Numbered from the stretch's first letter, positions 1-9,274 are shown. The stretch is 56,194 nucleotides of DNA from Prolixibacteraceae bacterium (GCA_019459485.1 JAIBEZ010000076.1:1-56194); one strand, 5' to 3'. Notes: generated by a model not told the origin, from the sequence alone. Program-made: numbers and translations.

Positions 1-1
1 A

Positions 2-172
2 CGTTCCATGGTTTTTGGCGGCGAAGGTTTATTCCTCGCAACCCTTCGCGGAACCGGAAAAGTTTGGTTACAATCGATGCCTATCCGCAAACTGGTTGCG
101 CAACTTAGTTCATTCGGCCCCAACAGCCGAAAAGAATCAGGCGGAGGTTTGCTGAATAATATTTTCGAATGA
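2..172 (+). CDS. AIM24/TIGR00266-family protein, C-terminal end (partial)
   Basis: An open frame enters from the left edge and stops at 170-172. Its 56 residues include GGEGLFLATLRGTG and KVWLQSMPI, then a glycine-rich tail. This matches the C-terminal end of the AIM24 (TIGR00266) family, a beta-rich fold of unclear biochemical role that is widespread in bacteria. The start lies outside the window. The next gene converges on it from the other strand. Confidence 0.7.
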   Translation, partial: RSMVFGGEGLFLATLRGTGKVWLQSMPIRKLVAQLSSFGPNSRKESGGGLLNNIFE

Positions 173-206
173 TTCTTACTTGCAGAAATTGGTCGTCGTT
201 TCTTGT

Positions 207-1241
207 CTAGTGAAAAATCAGTCTTTCCTCAAAATGTTTGGAATAGCTGAGATACCAATTGTAAAACCTGATCAATCCGTCATGAATTGAGGTATTGGGT
301 TTATAATTCAAATCCCTCTCAAGAGCGTTGGTATCGGCATAGGTTTGATAAACATCTCCGCTTTGCATATCAAGCATATTTATTATGGCATCTTTGCCTG
401 TAATGTTTTCGAGAGCTGTAATAAAATCGAGGAGTTGTATTGGTTTTCCGCGACCAACATTGTAGATTTTATAAGGGATATCGCTTACGGGCGGATGATA
501 GATAATTGCCGACAAACCCGCTATAACATCATCGATGTAAGTAAAATCACGGAAGAGGTTTCCATGGTTATATGTGTTTACCGGAGTATGTTTCATGATG
601 GAGTCAAGGAACAGATAAGGAGCCATATCAGGTCGCCCCGATGGACCATAAACGGTAAAGAACCGAACTCCGGTCGTTGGGATCTGATACAACTTGCTGT
701 ATGCATGGGCCATCAACTCGTTCGACTTTTTGGTCGCTGCATATAAACTGACAGGTGTGTCAACTTTATCTGTTTCGCAGTTTGGGATTTCTTTGTTCAG
801 TCCATAAACGCTACTCGAACTCGCATACACCAAATGTTTGACCGGATGAAAGCGGCATGCTTCAAGGATGTTCAAAAACCCGGTAACGTTGGAGTTGATG
901 TATGCGTAAGGATTATCAATCGAATACCGCACGCCTGCCTGGGCAGCCAGATTGCAAACTACATCAAATTGCTCTTTTTCAAAAAGTTCATCAATAAATT
1001 TTTTATCCTGAAGATCGGCCTTTATAAACCTGTAGTTTGCGTATTCTAAACTTTGCACGTACCGATGGTTTTGTATCAACATTTTGCTGATTCCAATTTC
1101 TTCCAGACGGGCATACTTCAGTTCAACATCGTAATAATTGTTGATGTTGTCAAGTCCAACAACATAGTCTTCTTTTTCTGCAAAATGCTTGGTTGTATGA
1201 AATCCGATAAAGCCTGCAGCGCCTGTTATTAAAATCTTCAT
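207..1241 (-). CDS. NAD-dependent UDP-glucuronate 4-epimerase
   Basis: 344 residues, full length for an extended short-chain dehydrogenase/epimerase. The N-terminus has the nucleotide-binding TGAAGFIG motif (residues 6-13), followed by NLAAQAGVRYS, SSSSVYG and the catalytic YAATK (YxxxK). NNYYDVELK and AAQAGVRYSIDNP are typical of the LspL/Cap1J-type enzymes that convert UDP-glucuronate to UDP-galacturonate in the cytoplasm. It is last in a minus-strand operon with a GT2 glycosyltransferase, a LAB_N protein and an ArnT-like lipid A transferase, 24 bases after the transferase. In that setting it would supply UDP-galacturonate for envelope decoration. The family call is firm; the exact substrate is inferred. 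Confidence 0.85.
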   Translation of the reverse strand: MKILITGAAGFIGFHTTKHFAEKEDYVVGLDNINNYYDVELKYARLEEIGISKMLIQNHRYVQSLEYANYRFIKADLQDKKFIDELFEKEQFDVVCNLAAQAGVRYSIDNPYAYINSNVTGFLNILEACRFHPVKHLVYASSSSVYGLNKEIPNCETDKVDTPVSLYAATKKSNELMAHAYSKLYQIPTTGVRFFTVYGPSGRPDMAPYLFLDSIMKHTPVNTYNHGNLFRDFTYIDDVIAGLSAIIYHPPVSDIPYKIYNVGRGKPIQLLDFITALENITGKDAIINMLDMQSGDVYQTYADTNALERDLNYKPNTSIHDGLIRFYNWYLSYSKHFEERLIFH

Positions 1242-1265
1242 AGTACCTTTTTTTAATACGTTCTG

Positions 1266-2837
1266 TTATTCTATTTCAACACAATAGTAATTTCCGGACT
1301 GATGTATGTTTTTACCTTTTATAAATGTTTTCAGCGAGTCGTTCCGCTCAAGCGCCTTGTCCCACAGAAATAAAATCGCTGGTTTTTTTATACGCGTTAA
1401 ATCGAACAATTCTTTCTTCCTGAGCTTTTCAAGTTTTACACCCAGATATACATCCAGATTATCGCCTTTCCTCATTTGGCAGTAATAGAAATTGTCAATT
1501 GCTTTTTCGGTGGCAGTTTTTTTTGCATGACTGCACAATTCGCCAAGTCCGATAATTGCATTGTACTTTGGTATCGAAAATGAAAAAGCAAAAACGGCGA
1601 GCAACATTCCTGCACTGGTGGTTATTATTCCATGTATTGGTTTGTGATTGAACAGATATCTCAAAGCAAAAATACCAGTTGCGGAAAGAATCAATATGGC
1701 GGAAAGAAGGATAGGAGAAAGGCTAATTTCACCGATGGAAATAAATTTTCGGGCTATAATTGCGCCAGGAAGTGCCAGACAAAGAATGAATGCCGGAATC
1801 CCAATCAGTGGTAACAGCCATTTTGGGGAACCGAGCCTTGAAATCCACAATATGGCTATGTAGGCGAAAAACGGAATGGCAGGAAGTATATAAACTGCAA
1901 GTTTGGAGCTAAAAAGCGATAACGTCACAAATGTTGATAAAGCGACCACCAGAAAAAAAAGCTCAAGGTCTGTGAAAACCAGCCTTTTTTTTAGTCCGGC
2001 TATAAGAATTCCTATGAATAGCAGTGACCACGGCGCGATTGAATACCATATCGACAGAAGGTAAAAATAAAAGGGTTCATTATGGTGAATCGAATTTACT
2101 GCACGGTTCACTGTTTGATTAAATAGCAGATTCTTCAGATATTGGCTCCCCGCTTCGAAATAAACCCCTGTAAACCATGCTGCGGAAAGGATCAGCAGAA
2201 CAAGCAGTGTTTTCCATCCCCAATATCTCCTGATAGTTCTAAAGTTTCTTTTCATGAGCAAAAAAACGATTGTTGATACCAGCGGCACTATTAATCCTAT
2301 GGGTCCTTTTGTGAATATTGCCATAAATACGAACAATGGAAACAGGAACGTATCCGGCGGTTTACTTACACCGCTATGCATCCTGAAAAATGTATATAGC
2401 GCTAAAACAATGAACATGCACATCAGCATATCCATTCGAAGTACGATGGCTGAACCGATAAAAAAGCCGCTTGTCAGCAGCATCAGTTGCCCTGCAAGTC
2501 GTTCTCTTTCTGAAAGCAAATTTTTCACCCATTGGTCCATAATATAGATTACGACCAATGCGGGCAAAAACGAGAAAATTCCAAGGAAGAGCATGTTGTG
2601 ATAGCCAAAGAGCAATTTGCCCAACATCACTATCCATAGATAAAGAGGTGGTTTGTCGGCATAAACGATTCCATGGTTGGTGAAAGTAAAAATCGAACCA
2701 TTACGCAATGCTTCATCGGCAATGCTCAGGTACCGAAGTTCATTATCAGGAGTAAAGTCGCGGTAAATAAAGATCGGCAAAACTGCCAGCGCATAAAGGA
2801 TATACCTTATATAGTATATTTTATTAAAGCTGCTCAT
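1266..2837 (-). CDS. ArnT-like (GT39/GT83) undecaprenyl-phosphosugar transferase
   Basis: 523 residues with about 11-12 hydrophobic segments and a short soluble C-terminal part. The first periplasmic loop has DFTPDNELRY and YADKPPLYLW, the DE-RY and KPPLYxW signatures of the PMT/ArnT superfamily, which move a sugar from a polyprenyl phosphate to lipid A, core sugar or protein at the outer face of the inner membrane. Its start overlaps the upstream LAB_N gene by 14 bases, so the two are probably translated together. Acceptor and sugar cannot be read from the sequence; the neighbours suggest lipid A or LPS core and a uronic acid. Confidence 0.8.
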   Translation of the reverse strand: MSSFNKIYYIRYILYALAVLPIFIYRDFTPDNELRYLSIADEALRNGSIFTFTNHGIVYADKPPLYLWIVMLGKLLFGYHNMLFLGIFSFLPALVVIYIMDQWVKNLLSERERLAGQLMLLTSGFFIGSAIVLRMDMLMCMFIVLALYTFFRMHSGVSKPPDTFLFPLFVFMAIFTKGPIGLIVPLVSTIVFLLMKRNFRTIRRYWGWKTLLVLLILSAAWFTGVYFEAGSQYLKNLLFNQTVNRAVNSIHHNEPFYFYLLSIWYSIAPWSLLFIGILIAGLKKRLVFTDLELFFLVVALSTFVTLSLFSSKLAVYILPAIPFFAYIAILWISRLGSPKWLLPLIGIPAFILCLALPGAIIARKFISIGEISLSPILLSAILILSATGIFALRYLFNHKPIHGIITTSAGMLLAVFAFSFSIPKYNAIIGLGELCSHAKKTATEKAIDNFYYCQMRKGDNLDVYLGVKLEKLRKKELFDLTRIKKPAILFLWDKALERNDSLKTFIKGKNIHQSGNYYCVEIE

Positions 2838-3459
2838 TGATTTTTACCGGTTTTAACTCTTGTCTGTAAAGTATAATATTGCGAGAATAGGCTATAAATC
2901 CGACTGATTGTCCCAAAATCAGAATTGGATCAAAACGGATTAGCCCGTAAATGACAATTATTCCTGAGCCAATAAGACTGATAGCCCAAAAACCCAATGG
3001 CAGCAATGATTCATCTTTTTTCATCGAATAAATCCATTGATACACAAACCGAAAGGTAAATATGAGCTGTCCCATAGTGCCTAAAATCAATAGCCATATA
3101 GGGATATCGGTGTTTGTAAGAAATTTGCTGATAAAATAATTGCTGTCTTTCAGTACAAATCCAACCGCAAAAAATGGTGTGAGAATGAAAATCGATTTAA
3201 TTGCAAAATGTAATTTATCCCAAACACCATTTTTATCTAAATTCCAGATATAGATGTAGTAAGAAATCACCTGGCCTAAAATTATGGCAAAGTCGTTACG
3301 CAACCATCCGTAAATAAAGAAAAGGTAGGAGGCGATAATGCTCAAGACCCAGTATATGGTGGGTGAAATCACTTTCCTCGCCCGCTCCGACAGAATCCAT
3401 TGAAGAAGCGTACGGGTAAAGAAAAGTACCTGAGAAATAAATCCTAGAACGAAAATCAT
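2824..3459 (-). CDS. Lipid A biosynthesis N-terminal (LAB_N) domain protein, two tandem domains
   Basis: 211 residues, almost all membrane-embedded. It holds two copies of the small LAB_N domain. The first runs from about residue 5 to 75 (FFTRTLLQWILSERAR, then a GQVISYYIYIWNL end). The second runs from about 130 to 200 (FTFRFVYQWIYSMKK, then GQSVGFIAYSRNIILY). Stand-alone LAB_N proteins commonly sit between a GT2 and an ArnT-type transferase in lipid A or glycan modification loci, as here. Their biochemical role is not settled. It starts 1 base after the GT2 stop and overlaps the ArnT-like gene by 14 bases. Confidence 0.8.
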   Translation of the reverse strand: MIFVLGFISQVLFFTRTLLQWILSERARKVISPTIYWVLSIIASYLFFIYGWLRNDFAIILGQVISYYIYIWNLDKNGVWDKLHFAIKSIFILTPFFAVGFVLKDSNYFISKFLTNTDIPIWLLILGTMGQLIFTFRFVYQWIYSMKKDESLLPLGFWAISLIGSGIIVIYGLIRFDPILILGQSVGFIAYSRNIILYRQELKPVKINEQL

Positions 3460-3460
3460 T

Positions 3461-4255
3461 TTAATAAATATTTGTTTCGGTAATCTTGTAGTTGATATAT
3501 CTGCTTTTCATCCATCGATAGGCAAAGCAGTCGAGGAATGGTGAAACCAGTCGGTTTCGCAGGTTAAATTTCGAAACTCCGGCCATCCGCGGAAAGTGTC
3601 TGACCGGAATTTGTTTCACTTTGCCATTTTGCAACTGTATGAGTGCCGGTAAAAAACGGTGCATTCCATTAAAAAGCGGAATGCGTTTGGCCGATTCTAT
3701 TTTGATAATTTTTAATGGACATCCGGTATCAACTATGCCATCTTTGGTCATAAACCGACGAAAATTGTTGGCAATTCTGGAAGATACTTTTTTTACGAAC
3801 GAATCATCGCGGTTGGTTCTAATTCCCATTACCATTTCAAATTCTTCTATAAAAGGAAAAAGTAAACTAAAATCTTCGGGATAAGTTTGAAGATCGGCAT
3901 CCATATATCCCACGTAAGTTGAATAGGAATTGTCAATTCCAGCTTTCAGTGCACCGCTCAAACCCACGTTTTTTGGCAGGCTGAGATAATAAAAGTTTTT
4001 TTTGCGGGTACAAACCTGAACGATTTTTTCGAGACTTAGGTCCGTCGAACAATCATTTACAAAAAGAACACAAGTTGTTAATGGCGATTGTGATATGAAT
4101 CCGGAAAGCTTTTCGTCAAGAGCGAAGATGTTGCCTTCTTCGTTATAAACAGGAACTATTATTGTAAATTCATAACAGATCGTTTTGTTAAAATGTATGT
4201 AATCGGACAGTTGTCTGTCCAATACAGGGGCTCCATTTATTTGATTCTTAATCAT
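3461..4255 (-). CDS. Family 2 glycosyltransferase, polyprenyl-phosphate sugar synthase type
   Basis: 264 residues. After a 30-residue leader comes the GT-A fold: TIIVPVYNEEGNI, FVNDCSTD, then YMDADLQTYPED with the metal-binding DAD. The pattern is that of DPM1/ArnC/RgtE-type enzymes, which load a sugar from a nucleotide donor onto undecaprenyl (dolichyl) phosphate at the cytoplasmic face. Unlike ArnC it has no clear C-terminal transmembrane pair, so it may rely on the adjacent LAB_N protein for membrane contact (inference). It is first in the operon. The 309-base upstream gap holds repeated CTAATATTAG-like sites. Confidence 0.8.
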   Translation of the reverse strand: MIKNQINGAPVLDRQLSDYIHFNKTICYEFTIIVPVYNEEGNIFALDEKLSGFISQSPLTTCVLFVNDCSTDLSLEKIVQVCTRKKNFYYLSLPKNVGLSGALKAGIDNSYSTYVGYMDADLQTYPEDFSLLFPFIEEFEMVMGIRTNRDDSFVKKVSSRIANNFRRFMTKDGIVDTGCPLKIIKIESAKRIPLFNGMHRFLPALIQLQNGKVKQIPVRHFPRMAGVSKFNLRNRLVSPFLDCFAYRWMKSRYINYKITETNIY

Positions 4256-4407
4256 TTTCTGGAATTTTTAAGATTTCCGTTTATGCTGGCATATCCAAAC
4301 AATTCCTTCCATATTTTTAAAATCACCCAATTGTCAGCATCGAAAAGTCCGGAAAATGGAACAATACCAAATTCATTTATCCGGATTTTCTATTAAATTA
4401 CTGTGTG

Positions 4408-4445
4408 CTAATATACTGAATATTAGTACATATAGCTAATATTAG
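4408..4445. promoter_or_regulatory. Operator-like CTAATAT inverted repeats in a divergent intergenic region
   Basis: The 309-base gap between the GT2 gene (minus) and the acidic protein gene (plus) contains CTAATAT at 4408-4414, ATATTAG at 4420-4426 and a perfect CTAATATTAG palindrome at 4436-4445. Three copies of one half-site type between divergent genes suggest a binding site. A separate TAACTTTG at 4530-4537 fits the -7 box of the plus-strand gene. No regulator can be named. The region is AT-rich, so chance is possible. Confidence 0.35.
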
Positions 4446-4564
4446 AGAAGTTTTTTTTGCTGATTTTTATTACCAATAATTATTCCTTTTACCTTCGGCG
4501 TTTGTATTCACGGAAAACCTGATATTTTTTAACTTTGCCGTTCAATAAATAACAAATCGATTTC

Positions 4565-5995
4565 ATGGCTAAAAGCAACAAAGGGAAAGTAATACAGATG
4601 CTTAGCCCCGAAAATTACATCCGCAAAAAAGTAAGGACACTGCCAATATATGAGTGTTTGGTCAGATCAGACTGGGAAGAAACAAAATTGACAACAGTAA
4701 CGGTTGCCCGAAACCATACCAATGGCAACATCACTGTTTGCAGTTATCTGGTTGATTTGCTCTGCCTCGGTGTGAAAGATTCCATGTATTTATTCAATGT
4801 ACCTGTTCACAAATACGAAGAATTTAAGGAAAAGGTCAACGGAGAAATGGAAATGACCGAAGTTGACTATGCTTTGGCCCATAATATTGTGTATGCCGGT
4901 GTTGAGTTTGCTGAAGAGTTTGGATTTAAGCCACACAAAGATTTTGAATCGGTCACTAAATATATGCTTGAAGAAGACACTGAAGACATTGAGTTAATCG
5001 AAATCGAGTGTGGCAATGAAGGAAGACCAGTTTACATGCAGGGGCCTTTTGACGATGATGCAAAGGCCCGAAGAATAATTGCCCAGCTTGAGAAAAATGC
5101 GGGCCCCGGGAATTATGATTACATTGAGGGCTTCGACGAATTTGATGATGACGACGATGACGAGGAATTTGACGATTACGATGAGTTTGATGATGACGAA
5201 GATGAGTTTGATGATGACGACGATGATGTGAATGAGTTTTCTGAAATGGCTTTTGAAGAAAAAAGGGAATTGTTTCTTGGCATGTCTCCAAAAATGAACG
5301 ACATGGATGATGAGGAAGGGGAACGTTTTATCAATCTCATCGATTCAATAGTGGATGATCTTGTGGATGTTGATCAGCACAATAAATTCTACGATGAATT
5401 TCTTGAGGAACTTAATATTGAAGTGGATGAAGATGAAATTCCTGATCAATTACTCGGCATTAGGTCGGGAGCTCAAACGATTTCCGACGAATTGAAAAAC
5501 CGGTTTCTAGCAATATACCAACTGATTAACGAAAATCCCGAGTTGGGAGATGAAGAGCTAAAATTATTTCAAAAGGAAGTTATTGGAGTTCCCGGAGTCT
5601 ATTTTCTTGAATTGCTGTTGCTTCAGATGGAAAATTCATCCAAATATCCCAAAAAGATTAAAGAATATGCCCGGAATTATCCCCATTATCCGTTGATACA
5701 AATATTGTGGGCAACCGAGCAGGTAATCACGGAAAAAAATAATAAAAAAATACCGGGATACCCATTTAAGCTGGAAACATTGTTCCCCGACAGACAAACC
5801 ATTCATCCGATTGAACAGTTTTACACACTGATGTTGTATGCTTTTGTCTCAGGTACAGAAATGGACATAAACAAAATTGAAGCATTCAGTTCAGTCCTTT
5901 GGGAATTCGACCTTCCGGCTGAACAGGGAATGGTTTTGATGTCGGCAATTTCAATATTTAAAATCAATTATTTAACAGCCCATATCAGAAATTAG
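4565..5995 (+). CDS. Conserved Bacteroidota protein of unknown function with an acidic linker
   Basis: 476 residues, no signal peptide, no membrane segment. Three parts are visible: an N-terminal domain (about 1-185) with RTLPIYECLV, TVARNHTNGNITVCSYLVD and CLGVKDSMYLFN; a very acidic linker (about 190-224) made almost only of Asp and Glu with interspersed Phe and Tyr; and a helical C-terminal domain (about 230-476). I recall the N-terminal pattern from uncharacterised Bacteroidota proteins but know no function. A TAACTTTG -7 box lies 28 bases upstream. A strong bidirectional terminator follows. The acidic stretch could bind cations or basic proteins; this is not shown. Confidence 0.75.
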   Translation: MAKSNKGKVIQMLSPENYIRKKVRTLPIYECLVRSDWEETKLTTVTVARNHTNGNITVCSYLVDLLCLGVKDSMYLFNVPVHKYEEFKEKVNGEMEMTEVDYALAHNIVYAGVEFAEEFGFKPHKDFESVTKYMLEEDTEDIELIEIECGNEGRPVYMQGPFDDDAKARRIIAQLEKNAGPGNYDYIEGFDEFDDDDDDEEFDDYDEFDDDEDEFDDDDDDVNEFSEMAFEEKRELFLGMSPKMNDMDDEEGERFINLIDSIVDDLVDVDQHNKFYDEFLEELNIEVDEDEIPDQLLGIRSGAQTISDELKNRFLAIYQLINENPELGDEELKLFQKEVIGVPGVYFLELLLLQMENSSKYPKKIKEYARNYPHYPLIQILWATEQVITEKNNKKIPGYPFKLETLFPDRQTIHPIEQFYTLMLYAFVSGTEMDINKIEAFSSVLWEFDLPAEQGMVLMSAISIFKINYLTAHIRN

Positions 5996-6008
5996 TTGCC
6001 AGCAACAA

Positions 6009-6048
6009 TTCAAAGTTGGGACTTCAGGAATGAAATCCCAACTTTGAA
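6009..6048. terminator. Bidirectional intrinsic terminator
   Basis: A 13-bp perfect stem (6009-6021 with 6036-6048, core CAAAGTTGGGA/TCCCAACTTTG) and a 14-base loop lie in the 57-base gap between two convergent genes. It can serve the acidic-protein gene on one strand and kdsB on the other. Confidence 0.75.
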
Positions 6049-6052
6049 TTTA

Positions 6053-6796
6053 TTATCGTTTCAGGAATTTTACCGCTTCCTCCAAATCTTCAGGAGTATC
6101 AATCCCGATGTTTTCAAAATGGGTTTGTGCAGTTTTAATGCGGTATCCGTTTTCGAGCCAGCGCAATTGTTCGAGCGATTCGGCACTTTCGAGCAAGCCA
6201 ACCGGCAGTTTTGTAAGTTCGAGTAAAACATCAAACCGGTAGGCATACATTCCAACGTGGCTGTAAAATGTTTGTCGGGCGAGCCAATCTTCGGGATTGG
6301 AACCTCGAACAAAAGGGATGGGCGAGCGGCTGAAATACATTGCTTCCTGACTTTTATTTATTACCACTTTTGGACGGTTGATGTTGGTAATTTCGGCAAT
6401 GTTCGAAATTGGTTTTATCAAAGTGGCAATTTCAGTTTCAGCAGAATTAAAACAAGTTTTAAGGCTTTCAATCTGCTCCGGACGAATAAAAGGCTCGTCA
6501 CCCTGAATGTTCACCACTACATCCACCTTCCGCTTTTTAGCGAGTTCTGCGGCTGCTTCGGCGCACCGGTCGGTACCACTTTGATGATGGGCCGACGTAA
6601 ATACGGCTTTCCCGCCAAAAGCTTCTACGGCCCTGAAAATCCGCTGATCATCGGTAGCTACGTAAACTTCATCAAGCGCTTTCCGGGCATTCTCATATAC
6701 CCATTGTACGATTGGTTTTCCATCAAGAATGGCGAGTGGTTTCCCCGGAAATCGGGTTGACTGAAACCGGGCCGGAATGATTCCTATAAAATTCAT
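6053..6796 (-). CDS. kdsB: 3-deoxy-manno-octulosonate cytidylyltransferase (CMP-Kdo synthetase)
   Basis: 247 residues, the usual length. The N-terminus reads IIPARFQSTRFPGKPLA, the CTP-binding signature. It is followed by ATDDQRI, VNIQGDEPFI and RSPIPFVRG, all typical of KdsB. The enzyme activates Kdo with CTP in the cytoplasm for transfer to lipid A, so the organism makes Kdo-containing LPS. It is transcribed alone, divergent from the sigma-54 activator that begins the lptE/secG operon 62 bases away. Confidence 0.95.
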   Translation of the reverse strand: MNFIGIIPARFQSTRFPGKPLAILDGKPIVQWVYENARKALDEVYVATDDQRIFRAVEAFGGKAVFTSAHHQSGTDRCAEAAAELAKKRKVDVVVNIQGDEPFIRPEQIESLKTCFNSAETEIATLIKPISNIAEITNINRPKVVINKSQEAMYFSRSPIPFVRGSNPEDWLARQTFYSHVGMYAYRFDVLLELTKLPVGLLESAESLEQLRWLENGYRIKTAQTHFENIGIDTPEDLEEAVKFLKR

Positions 6797-6826
6797 AATT
6801 TAATCAGTACTTAAGGGTTAAAATAG

Positions 6827-6834
6827 TAATTTTG
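6827..6834 (+). promoter_or_regulatory. -7 box of the sigma-54 activator/lptE/secG operon
   Basis: TAATTTTG fits the Bacteroidota TAnnTTTG -7 consensus and ends 24 bases before the ATG at 6859. No clear TTTG at the -33 spacing was seen. Confidence 0.45.
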
Positions 6835-6858
6835 CAAAGTTAAACATTTGGCCTTATA

Positions 6859-8091
6859 ATGGATATTCAGGAAATTAAACAACGTTTTGGAATTATAGGC
6901 AGCTCGCCCGGTCTTCAGCGGGTAATTGAAATTGCTGTTCAGGTGGCTCCAACAGATTTGTCGGTGCTGATTACCGGTGAAAGTGGTACCGGGAAAGAAT
7001 CTTTTCCGCAAATTATTCATCAGTTTTCGACACGCAAACACGGAAAGTATATTGCTGTAAACTGCGGCGCAATACCCGAAGGAACAATTGATTCAGAGCT
7101 ATTTGGTCATGAAAAGGGTTCGTTTACGGGCGCAATGGCCGATCGCAAAGGTTATTTCGAAGAAGCCGACGGCGGAACCATTTTCCTTGACGAAATCGGT
7201 GAACTGCCGCTTTCGACGCAGGTGCGGTTACTGCGTGTTTTGGAAGCCGGTGAATTCATGAAAGTTGGTTCTTCAAAAACACTCAAAACAAATGTTAGGG
7301 TAGTGGCTGCTACCAATGTCAATGTTGCTGATGCCATCGAAAAGGGAAAATTCCGCGAAGATTTGTATTATCGCCTCAATACGGTTCCCCTCAAGGTTTT
7401 GCCTTTGCGCGACCGCAAGGAAGATATTCATTTGTTGTTCAGGAAATTTGCCTCCGATTTTGCCGAAAAATACCGGATGCCAACGATCAGGCTCGACAAT
7501 GAAGCCGTCGGGGTTTTGATTGGTTATGACTGGCCCGGAAATGTGCGCCAGTTAAAAAATATAACCGAACAGATTTCGATCATCGAAAAGGAACGAATCA
7601 TCGATGCAAAAACGCTTCAGCATTACATTCCGCTTCAGGCCGGAAGTAAACTTCCTGCTTTGTACCGCGGACTGGATGAAAAAACCTTCACATCGGAGCG
7701 TGAAATTTTGTATCAGATCCTGTTCGATATGAAGAAAGACATGAACGACCTGAAGAAGCTTGTTCATGATATTTTGGAGAATGAAGCCACAGTTGCCGAC
7801 ATCCGCGACGACAATGCCCAACTAATCCGCAAACTATATCAAACTGAAAGCGGAAATTACGTGCCCGATCAGCAGGCTCCAGCCAGGGTTAATAGTAAAC
7901 CGGTGGAGAATAATAATATCTTTGATACCGAAGAATTCGTTGAAGAATCGTTATCGCTCGAAGACAAAGAGGTTGAAATGATTCGAAAAGCGCTTGAAAA
8001 GCACAAAGGAAAACGGAAGCATGCTGCCAGCGAACTTGGTATTTCAGAACGGACCCTTTACCGGAAAATAAAGGAATACGACATTCAATAA
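6859..8091 (+). CDS. Sigma-54-dependent AAA+ transcriptional activator (no receiver domain)
   Basis: 410 residues. The AAA+ domain begins almost at once: Walker A GESGTGKE (40-47), the sigma-54-contacting loop GSFTGA (87-92; usually GAFTGA), Walker B GTIFLDE (106-112). A Fis-type helix-turn-helix ends the protein ([19 protein letters not shown]). Between them, about 270-300, is a stretch that could form a coiled coil. There is no receiver, GAF or PAS domain ahead of the AAA+ module, so it is not a phosphorylated response regulator of the usual type. It heads an operon with lptE, a TPR gene and secG, 2 bases before lptE. Control by abundance or by a partner is possible (inference). Confidence 0.9.
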   Translation: MDIQEIKQRFGIIGSSPGLQRVIEIAVQVAPTDLSVLITGESGTGKESFPQIIHQFSTRKHGKYIAVNCGAIPEGTIDSELFGHEKGSFTGAMADRKGYFEEADGGTIFLDEIGELPLSTQVRLLRVLEAGEFMKVGSSKTLKTNVRVVAATNVNVADAIEKGKFREDLYYRLNTVPLKVLPLRDRKEDIHLLFRKFASDFAEKYRMPTIRLDNEAVGVLIGYDWPGNVRQLKNITEQISIIEKERIIDAKTLQHYIPLQAGSKLPALYRGLDEKTFTSEREILYQILFDMKKDMNDLKKLVHDILENEATVADIRDDNAQLIRKLYQTESGNYVPDQQAPARVNSKPVENNNIFDTEEFVEESLSLEDKEVEMIRKALEKHKGKRKHAASELGISERTLYRKIKEYDIQ

Positions 8092-8093
8092 TT

Positions 8094-8612
8094 ATGAAAA
8101 TACGAATTTACACACTCATATTACTTACAGCGGTTTTCTCAACAGCAATATTTACAGCCTGTAAAGTTAGCTATTCGTTTACCGGCGCCTCCATTGCACC
8201 AAATGTGAAAACATTTTCGGTTTACTATTTTCCCAACCGGGCACGACTGGTAAACCCCAACCTTAGCCAGCAGTTTACCGACGGTTTGCAGGAAAAACTG
8301 ATCAAACAAACCTCGCTCAACCAGATTTCAGAGAGCGGCGATCTTGAGTTTTCAGGACAAGTAACTGATTACGATGTGAAACCGATGAATATCGGTGAAG
8401 GTGACCTGGCTGCACAAAACCGGCTGACCATTACCATTAAGGTTAAATTTGTAAACAACAAAGACCACGAACAGGACTGGGACAAGTCGTTTACGGCTTA
8501 CGAAGATTTCGACAGTAACCAATCGCTCAGTGCAATAGAAGACAGCCTTGTTCCTGAAATCATCAAAAAACTGACCGAGGATATTTTCAATGCGTCGATA
8601 GCCAACTGGTAA
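8094..8612 (+). CDS. lptE: LptE-family LPS-assembly lipoprotein
   Basis: 172 residues. A lipoprotein signal (MKIRIYTLILL ... FTAC, Cys at about 23) is followed by a small alpha/beta domain with VKTFSVYYFPNRARLVNP and FSGQVTDYDVKPM, the pattern of the Bacteroidota LptE-like proteins. LptE plugs the LptD barrel in the outer membrane and helps place LPS at the surface. It follows the sigma-54 activator by 2 bases and precedes the TPR gene by 4, so it is mid-operon. Confidence 0.85.
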   Translation: MKIRIYTLILLTAVFSTAIFTACKVSYSFTGASIAPNVKTFSVYYFPNRARLVNPNLSQQFTDGLQEKLIKQTSLNQISESGDLEFSGQVTDYDVKPMNIGEGDLAAQNRLTITIKVKFVNNKDHEQDWDKSFTAYEDFDSNQSLSAIEDSLVPEIIKKLTEDIFNASIANW

Positions 8613-8616
8613 ACAA

Positions 8617-9264
8617 ATGACAGCCGACCAATTACACAAATACATGGAGACTCCCGGGCTGCTGAACCGGGAATCACTTCCGCTCCTGAAAGAACTCACG
8701 GAACGGTATCCTGCATTTGAAGCCGGCTGGATGCTTTATTTGAAAAACCTGAAAAACCTGAACGATAATTCTTTTGAACAGGAGCTAATCAGCGGGGCCA
8801 TTCGCATTCAGGATCGCCGGAAATTGTATCTTTTCCTGAATAAAACGGAACCGGATACCAACAACCAACCATCAGAAGAAAATGATCCGGTTTTCAACCT
8901 GATATTTCCCGGTGAATACAAGCTTGATACGAACGAAAAGCCAGAAGAAACTCCGGAAGAAACAATTCAGGAACCACCCAAAAAACCGGCAAAAGGATTT
9001 AGTTTGATCGACAAGTTTTTGCAGGCACAACCCAAAATGCCACAGATCGCAGGCAAGGAATCAGGTTCGCCAACTGAAGGAAAATCGGCGAATGACGATG
9101 GTAGCGAAGAATTTGTAACAGAAACACTGGCAAACATTTACGCACAGCAAGGTTATTACAAAAAGGCGATACAGATATTTGAAAAATTAAGTTTGAAATA
9201 TCCGGAAAAAAGTACTTACTTTGCCGACCAGATTGAAAAAATCAAAAATTTAATGAACAATTAA
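8617..9264 (+). CDS. Tetratricopeptide-repeat protein of unknown role
   Basis: 215 residues, no signal peptide. The N-terminal half is helical (LLKELTERYPAFEAGWMLYLKNL). A low-complexity Pro/Glu-rich linker (about 105-135) leads to a C-terminal TPR-like helix pair (TETLANIYAQQGYYKKAIQI, then FEKLSLKYPEKS). The gene keeps the same position between lptE and secG in related genomes as far as I recall, but its role is unknown. The spacing of 4 and 10 bases to its neighbours puts it in the operon. Confidence 0.75.
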   Translation: MTADQLHKYMETPGLLNRESLPLLKELTERYPAFEAGWMLYLKNLKNLNDNSFEQELISGAIRIQDRRKLYLFLNKTEPDTNNQPSEENDPVFNLIFPGEYKLDTNEKPEETPEETIQEPPKKPAKGFSLIDKFLQAQPKMPQIAGKESGSPTEGKSANDDGSEEFVTETLANIYAQQGYYKKAIQIFEKLSLKYPEKSTYFADQIEKIKNLMNN

Positions 9265-9274
9265 TTCATCCAAC

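Noticed and set aside
345-746. Plus-strand ORF of 133 residues opposite the epimerase
   Set aside because: Shadow of the well-supported epimerase gene; no family pattern.
4956-5291. His-rich minus-strand ORF opposite the acidic linker
   Set aside because: His/Arg runs are the antisense reading of Asp/Glu codons.
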